From positions 7,835,501 through 7,899,500 of the forward strand of contig JAUKPH010000017.1 in the NCBI GenBank assembly GCA_030549335.1: DNA of 64,000 nt. The letters run 5' to 3'. Position 1 is the first letter of the stretch; each line of letters opens with the position of its first letter. This stretch comes from Pontederia crassipes (lineage: Eukaryota > Streptophyta > Magnoliopsida > Commelinales > Pontederiaceae). The notes beneath the pieces were generated by a model, which saw nothing but the letters and a program-made list of their open reading frames with translations, was not told where the DNA came from and did not search any database. Position numbers and translations under genes: made by a program. This document shows, one piece after another, positions 1 through 11,237 of this stretch.

Positions 1-401
1 TTAAAAGTCATACACATTAATCACAGTTTAGAGTCTTAGTTCACCGTCGAGCTCAACTATTCTGATGTCACATTGTCATCCGAGAGTGATAAATGAAACT
101 TTTGACAAAAAAATTTTACATGCATAAAAATTTAAACTCTGAGATGTTATTAACCGAGAGAAGTTAGCTATCCACTCTACCGATAACTCCTGATGATAGC
201 GGTTACTAATAACAAATGATCTCGTAACACATTAATATATTTCATTTTAAGAGATCTGATGACGGCAACTATTTCATTTTTGCAAGCATTTCATATTTCT
301 TGCTACACGTCACTATTAAAGTCATTTAATGGAGTTATGAAACAGCAGGAAAGAGAAAATATGAGTTCAATCTTCTGCTCTCCATCTCTTTTGGATTTCA
401 G

Positions 402-757
402 CCATAAAAAGCCGTCCGTGATCTCTCTCTCTTCCCGTGCTCTATTCTTCTCTGTTTAAAGTTCGATCTTTTTACTCCTCTGATCGTTTCCGATGGTTAA
501 ATCTTCATCTTTGTGGCGGTCAAGCTACTGTGGTCGCCTCGGGAGTTGCTTGGAGCTGTGAAAGGACGAAGTGTGGAGACTGAACTGTTCGTTTTCTTTG
601 TGTTTCTTCTGCTGTTCATTGGATGGTGTCTGACTCAGACTCTCAGTTAGCTGAACACTCCGGCGACCTTGGGGTTTCCGGCAGTAGAATGGAGGAATTT
701 TTTAGGTGATTTTCGCGTTTTTGTTTCGATAGAGAGGAGGAATTTTGAGGGGATTTA
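402..757 (+). promoter_or_regulatory. Promoter end and leader of the PP2C gene, with upstream ORFs
   Basis: A TATA-like ccataaaaa lies at 402-410 and is followed by CT-rich sequence typical of plant transcription starts. If transcription begins near 435, the leader holds two upstream ORFs: ATG 493 to TGA 561 (22 residues) and ATG 623 to TGA 709 (28 residues, with a second in-frame ATG at 689). Both stop before the main ATG at 758, so they could lower translation of the phosphatase. The start site and any leader intron are inferred. Bases 1-401 show no gene. Confidence 0.45.
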
Positions 758-3700
758 ATGGGGTACTTCAACATTGTCTTGTCCGGTTGCAGCTCGGATC
801 TCTCTCCTGTCAGTGGTGGAGGGCAAAGGTGAATCTGGATTTTGGCTTTTGCTCTTATTCGTCTATTAGTCTGCTCTTAAAGTTGGAACCTTTCCATGCT
901 TTCTTTTCAGTTATTTCAGTTCCTATATGCTACATCGTAAATTTTGATCAGAATATCACTTTATAATTTATATACTTGGATTATTACATGATCTGGGTGG
1001 CGACAGCCTCACTTACATATTTTTTAGTTCTTGTTTGATTACCGGAGATATTAATCCTGGGCAGGCTGTTAACCTGACCCTGAAACAGTTCCACGCATTA
1101 AAAAGGTTCGACCTTTCACTGGTCACCAAAACGAAAAAAAGTAGTCTGCCTGCAAAGTTGTCTCTCTCTCTCTCTCTCTTCCTGATCCTGTCCAGTCCAG
1201 TATCACTCTATTTGGATTGTGCTAGAATGTTGTCAAATGAAATTGTTTCTTTGTAAATTTGTAATCATGGTTAAATACTTAAGTTCGTTAGCACTTAAAT
1301 GGTTCAACTTTTCACTATTGCCCCAAAATCATGTCAAAGGCAAAGAACTTTGGTGACTGGTGACATTGATTATTTTTCGTAGTTCTGCGATTTAATCGGT
1401 TGGCCTTGTTATTAGCAGTCAGAATGGCAAGTTTAGCTATGGATATGCTAGCTCTCCAGGGAAAAGATCATCAATGGAAGACTTCTATGAAGCAATGATT
1501 GAGTGTGTTGATGGGCAGATTGTTGGTCTCTTTGGAGTATTTGACGGTAAGACCTCGGTTTTAGCTCATTTCAAGCCCAAATAAAACAGTGCTTGCAGTC
1601 TAGTTAATCTGAAAGTTGCAAGCCTGTTAAGCTTGTCATAATATTTTTAGGTCATGGTGGACCTCGAGCTGCTGAATTTGTTAAACGTAACCTTTTCACC
1701 AATTTGATCAAAGACCCAAAGTTCATCACAGATACAAGAGCATCTATAGGTACTCTCTCTTGGAAGACTAATTTGGGAAATTCTTTAGCAGATATTTTAT
1801 TTTGTGCATATTCATGTCAGACGACCTCAGTAGATAATATAACCTATCAGATTAGAGGAGCAGATCGTGCTTCATCATACTTATGACTTAGAAGTTTATG
1901 TTTGGCGTCCCAGTTTGCTTTTGACCCATGTTTGTAAGGTCCTGCAAGTCTGCTTCATGTAGTAAGATATGAGCAATTTTCACAGATAATATTTTATAGA
2001 CTGAAACTATGGAATCCCGATCATGCAATATGTCAATAACTGTCCAAGGTTCCTGTTAATTTCTGTAGGAGAATAGATTGAATTTGCTGATGGTGAGACT
2101 AGAATGATAGAAATACCTTTCAAATTTTGCAGTCGATGCATACATGCAAACGGACTCAGAGTTCCTGAAGACTGAGAAAGACCAAGGTCGTGATGCAGGT
2201 TCAACTGCGTCAACTGCTGTTCTTGTTGGCAACCGCTTGCTGGTAGCAAATGTTGGAGACTCTAGAGCAATCATTTGCAGGGGCGGGAATGGTAAGCACC
2301 TTAAATATTAATCATATTTTCCAGATGATATAGGATTCTATGCAACATTAGTCTTTAATATCTTCAGTAACTCTAGAACATACAGTCGTTTCAAAAAAAG
2401 AAAAAAAAACTCTAGAACATACAGAGAATACCTTGATCCTGTCTTATCCGGGAAAAAAAGAGTTTTCTTATAGAGATGTTTTTAGCTTCACCATGCAAAC
2501 ATGTTGGAGAGGGAAACATGACCTACTTCAGACATCCAAAATCAGAAATAAAAGTGACAACTTTGGGCCATTGATGATATCCAATGACCCATGTGTTTTA
2601 TTTGCACGAAGTAAAAATATTTGGCTCCATGCCTCCACCTTAATTCCTTAGATTAGAATATATCCGGTATAAATTTTTATATTATGTTTTCATTATGTTA
2701 GGCCCCGACAGTCAGCATAAAATCATGTCGAATCTTATGAACATGAATCAACGAATATAAGAATGGCGTCGTATGATCCATGTAGCCGACCCCACCTAGT
2801 GGGATAAGGCTTTGTTGTTGTTGTTGTTGTTGTTTTCATTATGGAAGGCATCAATTTCAACATTTTCTCTTCCATGTGATTGCACAGGAAGGCACTATGG
2901 AATATTTCAATTTCAATATTCTTCCATGTTTTCATTATGGAAGGCACTATTCTTAATTACACAGGCACCGTTCTTAACTTTGTTATCATACTTAACTGCA
3001 AATGGATAGAAAAAGAAGGATTTGAAGTCAATTACACATTGCAAATTGGCATCTCACCTTAATTGTTTATAAAATTAGAAATGTACAGTACTCTTTTGGT
3101 TTAACTAGCTTCTGCACATCATATGAATTTTACATTCTTGCCACCTCATAGGCATGTATCGTCTTCCTTGCATATCTATTTTAATAAGCTTCCTGATCAT
3201 TACTTGAGGTGATTTTCTGATACCTTAACAATTCAAATACGAAGCCAATTAGACCAGCTATTTGCAAAGTTTAATCCCTCAGAAGCAATTTTCGATCATA
3301 AATTGCTCACTTTATTGGATGTGCTTTTGTACTGATTGTAGCCATAGCTGTTTCACGGGATCACAAGCCTGACCAAACAGATGAAAGGCAAAGAATTGAA
3401 GATGCTGGAGGCTTTGTGACATGGGCTGGTAAGCTTCAAGCTTTGATCCCTTGGTGGTTATCTCTCTATTGTAAAACTGTATTGTTTGTAACTGACTATC
3501 ACTTTGCATTCCATCTCTAGGAACATGGCGTGTTGGTGGTGTTCTTGCCGTTTCTCGTGCATTTGGAGATAAGTTACTAAAACAGTTTGTTGTTGCTGAA
3601 CCGGACATGCAGGTATCAGAAATTCCTGGTAATTATAAAATGACTTCATGCATGTAAAAAGATGTGGCAAGAGCAATCCTAACTCATTAGCTACAGTTCT

Positions 3701-4110
3701 TGGCATAGAAAATAACACTTATCTCTCTTTATGTTGTACATATTGCCATCTCTTGCTTCTTATCGTATATGCTGACTGATATGCTATTCGTGATTGCAGG
3801 AAGAAGAAGTTGATGAATCTCTTGAGTTCCTTATTCTTGCAAGTGATGGATTGTGGGATGTTGTTGAAAATGAGGTACATATTTGATCTAGTTTTTCTGA
3901 CAAAGGGAATTTCAGAGATGTTTTGACAATCCTCTGTGAACTAATATTAATTAGGAGGCTGTTGGCATGGTCAAAAGCATCGATGACCCAGAACAGGCTG
4001 CAAGGAAACTGATGAGGGAAGCTTATCAAAGGGGAAGTGCAGATAACATAACATGCATCGTAGTTCGGTTCTTAATGTGCCAGAACAGCAATGCGCTTGG
4101 CCGAAAGTAA
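758..4110 (+). CDS. Protein phosphatase 2C (PP2C59/WIN2 type)
   Basis: A metal-dependent Ser/Thr phosphatase, 288 residues, presumably nucleo-cytosolic since no signal or membrane segment is seen. Coding exons are 758-828, 1419-1546, 1651-1749, 2133-2291, 3342-3428, 3521-3612, 3800-3874 and 3955-4110, all with GT-AG introns, totalling 867 nt. The start [10 protein letters not shown] followed by [20 protein letters not shown] matches the Arabidopsis At4g31750 group and fixes the ATG at 758. PP2C motifs run in order: metal ligands in DGHGG (66-70), GSTAST (122-127), VANVGDSRA (137-145), RDHKP (158-162), ASDGLWDV (226-233) and GSADNIT (264-270), with the metal aspartates present. The tail after the last motif is about 20 residues shorter than in the Arabidopsis protein, ending NALGRK. 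Family members have been linked to defence and stress signalling; the role here is inferred. A SINE sits in intron 4. Confidence 0.95.
2698..2830 (+). mobile_element. Short SINE with Au-like 3' end, in a PP2C intron
   Basis: This 133-bp insertion is flanked by a perfect 13-bp duplication, tgttttcattatg, at 2685-2697 and 2831-2843. Its 3' part (about 2762-2830) has catgtagccgaccccaccta and then a gggataaggcttt block ending in TTG repeats, which is the signature I know from the plant Au SINE family. It is shorter than a full Au element, so the tRNA-like head is probably truncated or decayed. A second copy lies at 48623-48785. Confidence 0.8.
2831..2947 (+). repeat. Partial direct repeat beside the SINE
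   Basis: The string tgttttcattatggaaggca occurs at 2831-2850 and again at 2928-2947, a 97-bp spacing, inside intron 4 of the PP2C gene. Its first 13 bases are also the SINE target site, so the site existed as a small local duplication. Confidence 0.6.
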
Positions 4111-4566
4111 GGAAATCGAAACCTTGGTGAAAGAGAAATGCTAACATCAGCTTTCTGTTGGAGTTGGAACCTGTGGACAACAATATGGCATTTGCTTAGA
4201 TTCAGTAGCTTCTTTAGCTCCGCCCTTTCTGGTAGAAAGTTGTATCTATCATAATTTTCTCTTGGTAGCTTCAAATTGTCTGATTCTCAGAGTTCTAATA
4301 CAGTAGTACCTGGGTAAATGATGATTCATGCAGATAATCTTCTTTGGTCGTGTAAGAAACCTTGTTATTTTCTGGAAGAGAAACGCTAAACAACTATTAT
4401 TTTGCATAATGTTGTAGCCCTCATGATGCTTCTTGTGAGGAAAGAAAGTCTATAACTATCCAGACTGTACTTGTCTAAACACCTCATCAATAATAAATTT
4501 CTTTCCTGTGGAATCTTAAATTACAGACTTGGTACATGAATACAAGATATATCTTGATTTAACATG
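4111..4566 (+). other. 3' flank of the PP2C gene
   Basis: This non-coding stretch probably holds the 3' UTR. An AATAAA-like aataataaa at about 4490 is a possible poly(A) signal. Nothing else was recognised. Confidence 0.4.
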
Positions 4567-5330
4567 AAAAATTATATGAAATGCTCTTCAATTTTAATGT
4601 TTGTTCAGCGATACTTTTTAACTTCACTTTGTAACACAAATATTTTTCATCTTTTAATTCGTTTCACCCGGCGCCCTCTTTACTTGCTATCACCCGTCTT
4701 TCGATCGCGAAATTGTGGCGATGACACAATATCTTTTCTTCTTCACGTAATCATTCATTGACGTGATAATATTAAAAAAATGCCACGCGAGAGCGGTCGC
4801 CCGAGGGTGGCAGGGTGGGCTGGGAGCTATGGCCGGTGAGGTCGAGGGGGCCTCACGTGCACCTCTGTCGTCAGAGGGAGGGGCGCTCTCTCGTGGCATT
4901 TTTTATCGTTTTAATATTACCACGTTAGTGAATGTTTACGTGAAGATGAGAGAAGATGTCGTATCAACGTCACATCAGCTTCGCGATCGAGAGACGAGCG
5001 ATAGCAGGTAAAGAGGTGTGGGTCGCCTGCTCCGACGACCGTCGGCGGTCACAGAGAGAGGGGCACTCCCTCATGGCATTTTCTATTTTTTAAATTATTA
5101 TTTTTAATATTGCCACGTCAGTGAATAATTACGTGGAGATGAGAGAAAATGTCATGTCGGCGTCACATCTGTGCCACGTTAGCTCCGTGATCGAGAGACG
5201 GACGATAGCAGGTAAGGAAGGTACCGGGTGAAACGAGTTAAAGATGGAGGACATTTATGTTACAAAATGAATTGAAGAATATCACTGAGCAAACGTTAAA
5301 GTTAGAGAACATTTAGAGTAATTTTTCTTA
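4567..5330. mobile_element. Foldback element, family A copy 1
   Basis: The two ends are inverted copies of one another over roughly 120 bp. The left arm reads atgctcttcaa, then ttcactttgtaacac, then cgtttcaccc; the right arm reads gggtgaaacg, then gttacaaaatgaa, then ttagagaac. The flanks carry atttaacatg (4557-4566) and atttaacgtg (5331-5340), a 9/10 direct repeat consistent with a Mutator-like target duplication. The core is GC-rich with repeated gagagacg and gatagcaggtaa blocks. It encodes no transposase. Other copies are at 34461-35258 and 25370-25885. Confidence 0.75.
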
Positions 5331-5824
5331 ATTTAACGTGATCTCAAATTACAAAGTTTAAAAGTTTAGTACATGAGCTTATCCTGACTTTTGTTTCAAC
5401 ATTTTCATCCAAAAATTTCCGCTTTTTTAAATAATTCTGAAATATCAGTTTCACACGTCTTTAACATGAGAAAAACATTAAGAAAATAACATGAACGCAA
5501 CATTTTATAATTATTAAAAGATGATTTTGAAAATTTTGCTTGTATTACTTATTTTTTATTTTGGAAATAAATTTACAATAAAAAATAAGGGTGAAATGTA
5601 CTTTTTTACAACTTTAAATGAGATTTAACGAAAGAACGGACTAAAACTTTATTAGTTTTTAGATGCCGGTACATGTATTCAGTATATATGCGTATATAAA
5701 AAATTATTTCTGCAGCTTGCGAGTTTGTGCATTTGTCTTTAGTGATTTTTCCTAGGGGAGATAAATTGATCTCCGTTTTTCCTACTAGAAAATATGATGC
5801 CGTTCCCCGACGGCGACTAACAGG
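5331..5824. other. AT-rich spacer
   Basis: AT-rich sequence without a supported gene or repeat boundary. Confidence 0.4.
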
Positions 5825-6367
5825 CAGGGCGGACCCACTCCGCCCTGGCCCCTCAAATTTTTAAAAACTTATTAATATTATCTATTAAAATGTAAAATTT
5901 AAGGATAAAATATTATGTTGATCCCTTTAAAATATTTTTAGTATGCAAAATTATCATATATTTCATTTTGCTTGTCTGATTCTCACCTTAGTGATTGATC
6001 TTAAAGGTTGAGAGATCTTTGAAAAAAAAGAAGGATTCAGACAAAATAGATGAAACATAAAATATGCGAGTGAATGTAAAGAAAAAAAATAAAGCATGAA
6101 TTCTACTTCACTTTAAAGACACATGTTATAAGAATCGTTTAATTTATGAAGATTCTTCTCTTAATATCTATTAAGAGAATTGGAAATTCGGAAGACTTAA
6201 AAGAAGATAAAAATGAAAAGACATTTTTATGCTTTAAAAAATTCCTTGTAACTTTTCTTTTCGATTATAAACGGTGGAAATGTCCATTTTGATATATAAA
6301 AAATAATCGATACCAATATTTTTTTTTTACTTTGGCCCCCCGAGTTTGGACTCTGGGTCCGCCCCTG
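5825..6367. mobile_element. Non-autonomous hAT element (543 bp)
   Basis: It starts cagggcggaccca and ends tgggtccgcccctg, inverted ends in the hAT style CAGGGGCGG. The 8-bp flanks are ctaacagg (5817-5824) and ctaacaga (6368-6375), matching 7 of 8, the target-duplication length of hAT elements. The interior is AT-rich and has no transposase. Confidence 0.85.
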
Positions 6368-9130
6368 CTAACAGAGTCGTAGCATCCTTTTGTGAAGCAC
6401 ATAAAGTTACAAAAGTTAACGTGGACGATGGTGATCCGAATCTAGATCCGACCCATTAATTTCGGATGGATTATAAAATTAGTTATCGAATTGGGATATA
6501 TTATAAGTAGACAATTAAATAAATATATAAAAAGGTAAAAAAATTAAAACTTCTTTTTTAACCTCTTAAAAAGCATTAAATTATGCGATGAATTTAGAAT
6601 CACCAACTTAATCTTACTTAATTTTTTAAAAATTATATTCAAACAAAGTGTATGCCTTTTTTAAACTCATTCCACTTTAATTAACCTAATTCATCCTTGC
6701 TAAATTCTCCATCTAGTCTTTATTTGAATTTTTTTATGATAAATAACTGAATTAGGGTTGAAGGTTGTCATATTTGAATGTCTATCGAATGACATGAGTC
6801 GAGTTAACTTAATTTATTTTTTGTTTGTCTAAAAGTTATAATGGATAAACTAAATAGAAAAGTTAAACAACGCCTATATTACTTAAAAATTTATCAAAGT
6901 CATATGATGAATTTAGAATAATCAAACTTTAAACTTATAAACGCGCCCTACCAAATCCTTCTTGCAAACAAAGTTTTTAGAAAAAAAAAAATAAACGCCA
7001 CATGAGTTGGATTTTGCTGTAAACGGGCTCCCGACATGTCGACGGCGTGGGCCCCAGCGCAACGTTTAGGCTTCTATACTCGGAATCTTTTTCGCTGGCC
7101 ACGTGCTCCTCGATGGCCGCGCCAGTCTTTGCCCTCGTGGGCCCCCACATAACATAACTTGGGCCCCGTCACGAGTCCTCTCCGGAGCTCTCCACGTCAG
7201 CAGGCAAACGCCGTTTCCCGTGCCGGCGGGAACAGCTGAACAATTCTGATAACGAGGTAATTTAAAAAAAAAGAAAAGAAAAATTGAAGCGTGGAGCCAA
7301 TAAATAATAATTACCAATGTCGTTTTCTTCTTAACCTGGAGGTAATAATTAAATAATGCTATGAGATATAAATGGGGGGTTCAAATAACATCTTAATTTC
7401 ATGATTTTTTTTCACTTTTCTGGAGTTTTTAATATCATAAACATCCATATCATCTGCGTACAAAGATGTTACACGTGCAAATTTCCTTTTCCCCTATGGA
7501 TGGCACGGCATAGGATAGGTGAAAGGGGCTTATTTTCAACTAAAAATAATAATAATCTCACTACAATAATTAATGTCTAGATGTTTCTTAAATTTTGATT
7601 AATTTATAATCATTTCCTTCTACCAAGTTGGGAGGCTGAGGGTAGGGGTGCAATAAAACTGCCATCACCTCGGGAAAAAATTAAATAAAAAATTAAGGAA
7701 GATGATTTTTTTAATAGAAAAATTGAACCGATTAAACTACGGCTCTATTAAAAAAATCGTAGGACCAATGAAGTTCATTTTTATTTATTAACTTTTATTA
7801 AATAATTAATTTATAAATAATTATTTTTATTATTGGTATCATAGTTTTCTTATATAATTTAATATGTTTCTATTACATTATAGACCTCTAATTTAATAGT
7901 TCTAACATTATATCCTATATTTAGTTATAAAATTAAATATATTATTATTGATTTTAATTATTATATTTTTTATAAATATATTATTTAATTAAAATAAGGA
8001 TCTAAACAAATTATTCAAAATAATTAATCTGTTGGAAAGTGTTTTTTCCAAGTAGTCTTAGGATAATTTTTTTAATTTAAAAACCGATTCGAAAGTAAGA
8101 AGATTTTTTTTTAACCGAAAAAGGGAGAAATGATGGTGAAGAAAATTATATCAGATCGATCTGCAATTACAATCACATTTCTATGAGATGCCTCAAGTAC
8201 GATTGCATTTGGAAATACCTTGCCGGTTTATGTTCTTATTAATTATTTACTATTTTTCCATAATAAAAGGTATAAGGGGAAAAAAATGAAAGCTTGACGT
8301 GTCAATTGGAAGATAATTTATACTGGCCAGCATTAATTTTGTTGGAAAATCAAGAAATTCGTCGCTAATTTACTATTGACATATTTGGTAATTTCTTTTC
8401 CATACGAAATCAAATGATTTGGATGTTTGTAGACGTTACGGTTCACGCATTTATACGAGTAATTAAGTTCTTATTACTCACGGAGTGATATATGGGGGAA
8501 AAATGACGAGGTACAAATAAATCACCTTTATTAGGTGCTTAATTTGGATATGTACCACACGGGTATAATGTCAATTAACATTGCATTGTCCATAATTAAA
8601 AAAGCATAAGATCAAATTAAAAATATTAAAATCTTAGTTATTAATAAAAAATATATATAGCTTAAGAGGTAAAAAAATATTTTTTTAAGAATTTTATCAT
8701 ATCAAATCTTAAACTACGTCTCATTAAGTTATTTTTATTTCTAAGTAAAACTATATTAAAACATAATATTAATCTAAGTTATATAATTTACGATTAATAG
8801 TTAAGTATTTATTATTGTTAAATAATTAAATTAATTATATGATATCAAAATAAAATAAGATCGATCAAAATTTAAATTTTACTAGGATTTTACACATAAA
8901 ATTTTCAAAACATAATTCAAATCGCCATAACATCTAAAAGATTTAAATTGAAATCTTGATAATTTTTTATGTCAACAATGTGACATTTAAATTATTCTTT
9001 AACGTACGAGTAAAGATGAAATGCAAATTATTATGATCAATTAGTTACTAATCAAAATTTTAAAATATTATCATCAAACTTTTAAATTGAATTAAACTTT
9101 CAGAACTGAAAAAAAAATTAATTACAATAA
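6368..9130. other. Intergenic spacer between PP2C and villin genes
   Basis: Mostly AT-rich and non-coding. A short GC-rich island at 7020-7250 has ccacgtgctcc and ccacgtcagc (G-box-like cores) but no convincing reading frame or exon next to it. No element ends were recognised. Confidence 0.4.
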
Positions 9131-10293
9131 TTAACTCATAAAATGCTCGTTTCGAAAAAACGGCACACCTCGCAACCCGTTCCTACCTACCTTTCCGTCC
9201 CAGTCCCACAACCAGAAACAACTCAAAAAGCACACACGGCCGGATTCCTCCTCCCACCACCTAACACGCCTCATCCAGCGGATAACTCTTCGCCACGTGG
9301 CACCCCAAAGGAGACAACGCAGACCCATGCGCGCCGCAGCAGCGCCCGTTACGCGCCAAGAAGCCACGTCGCGCCGCCCGTGCGGACAAGGAGACGAGCC
9401 GTGTCGAAACGCCGTTGCGCGCCTGCGGGCCTCCGACGACGAACGTTGTCGTCGTCGTGGCGTCCGGCGATCGCCGTATTAAAAAAGAATTGTTTTCTCC
9501 CTCATTCCCGAGAACGAGAACATGGATCGAATACAACCTGCACAAGAACAAAATTCGAGAAGAAAAAAAATAAGAGAGAGAGAGAGATGATAATTTAAAA
9601 TTCGAACAAAGAAGAAAACACTTTTTTTCATCAAAATTCACTGCGACCAAGAAAGCGCAACAAAAAATCCCACGGGAAAAGGATTTAATTTTCTCTTCTA
9701 AAACTCCTGAATTAAAAGCGAAAGCTGATTTAAAAAGGTAATAATTGCTTTTTTTAATTTCTTAATATCACGGTCAAGAGCTGGGTCCCGTTGGCCTCGA
9801 GAATGGTGATAAGCACGCACACCCCACTCACTCATCATTCGTCTCTCTCTCGCTCTAATTCTTTTATACACTTTTTTTTATCTTCTATTGGGAAAGGACA
9901 CAGCTTTGCTCGCTTCTCGTGGCGCTATCGTCTTCGAGATCGGTCGGTCGGTCGATCGATCGATCGAGCGGAGCTCGTCAAGGGTTTCGAGGTCGTCGCC
10001 GCCGCCTTCGTCGTGCGTCCCTCAACCAAATAATTCACCTGAGGTTCGTGTTTTGTATTCTTTTTGGCGACTTTTTATTTTACGTTGGGATTAATTAATT
10101 AATTGGGTGCGTATTGGAACGGTCGCTGGGGATTCTGGCGCATTAAATTTCGCGAGAGAACGACGTGCTTCTGGTTTTTGTTTTTGATCGGATCCATCTG
10201 GACTTTATTGCTGGAGAATTTGTTGTCTGCGTTTCTCTTTTTTGTTTGTTTGTTGGTGGAATGGCGATGGCGAACAGGGGGAGTTCCAGTCTG
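9131..10293 (+). promoter_or_regulatory. Villin promoter and first (leader) exon region
   Basis: Sequence turns GC-rich at 9131-9480 with cacgtgg near 9294. A TATA-like cttttatacac near 9862 precedes a GC-rich leader of about 9890-10043 that ends in a possible donor, gag|gttcgt. There is no ATG between about 9890 and 10260. The first ATG (10261) starts an 11-codon frame ending exactly at a second donor, ctg|gtaaga (10293). Either donor could join the exon starting at 11184. Confidence 0.5.
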
Positions 10294-11237
10294 GTAAGAG
10301 ATCCGATCGCGGGTTCTGAGTGCTTCTTTGATGTGATTGAAACTGCTGAATGAAGTTTGGATTAAAATTCGGTGCCATCTACAATGTTTGAGCTTGTTAT
10401 TGCTTAAAGGAGTAATCTTTCTGGGGTTTTGAGCTAGAATTTCGAGTACCTGATGCGCCCGGCATTCCTGTTAACAGGATTTGGATTTGATATTAGATCT
10501 AGTCGGCGTTGTTTGAGTTGGTTTCTTCTTAAGAATTTCAGCTTGTAAATAATTTTTTTCTTCACCTTAAATTTGAGTTAGGAATGTGTGCAGGTTTCAG
10601 TTGGTGATCTGTGTGCTACGTTTTGCTTAGACACCCCCGTCACTATATATTTTGTTTTTCTTTGAATCTTGGGTCTGGGTAACAAATGCATCATGCGTTC
10701 GATGATATATGTGGTTTGCACTGAGTGTAGCTGATTGTTGAAGACTAGATATGTTTTCGATGTGCCCAAAAACCTTTACATACTTTGTCAAAACTTCTTT
10801 AGAAAGCATGCAACATTAGAATCTTAAAGTTTTCGTATCAGGTGTAGAAGGAAATATCTTGTATTTGATTACAATTGCTACTTATAATTGATCACTGATT
10901 GTTTTTGAACCGTTTTGTCTTCTAATCCTTTGGTTATTACCACTTGCGTCTCTTATTGTGTATTCCCCCTCCGTCATTAGAAATAAACCAGCTTGATAAT
11001 CATGTGAGACAAATTTCATATTCTCTAAGCTTCACCATCCAGTTGCCCATGGAGTATAATCTAGGAAATAAATTCTTATAGTTGCACTAACGTTTCTATT
11101 GCTTTATCGATTTTCTTTTCTATCCAACACACAATGCAAATGATTTATTTGACTGATTATCTACCATTCATATATGTTCACAGAATTCTCCTCGCTTTAA
11201 GCCAAAACATAAGTCCAGTGATACCATTTCTGCCAAT

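Noticed and set aside
9143-9650. 151- and 129-codon frames on both strands upstream of villin
   Set aside because: Low-complexity Arg/Thr/Ser translations of a GC-rich promoter region.
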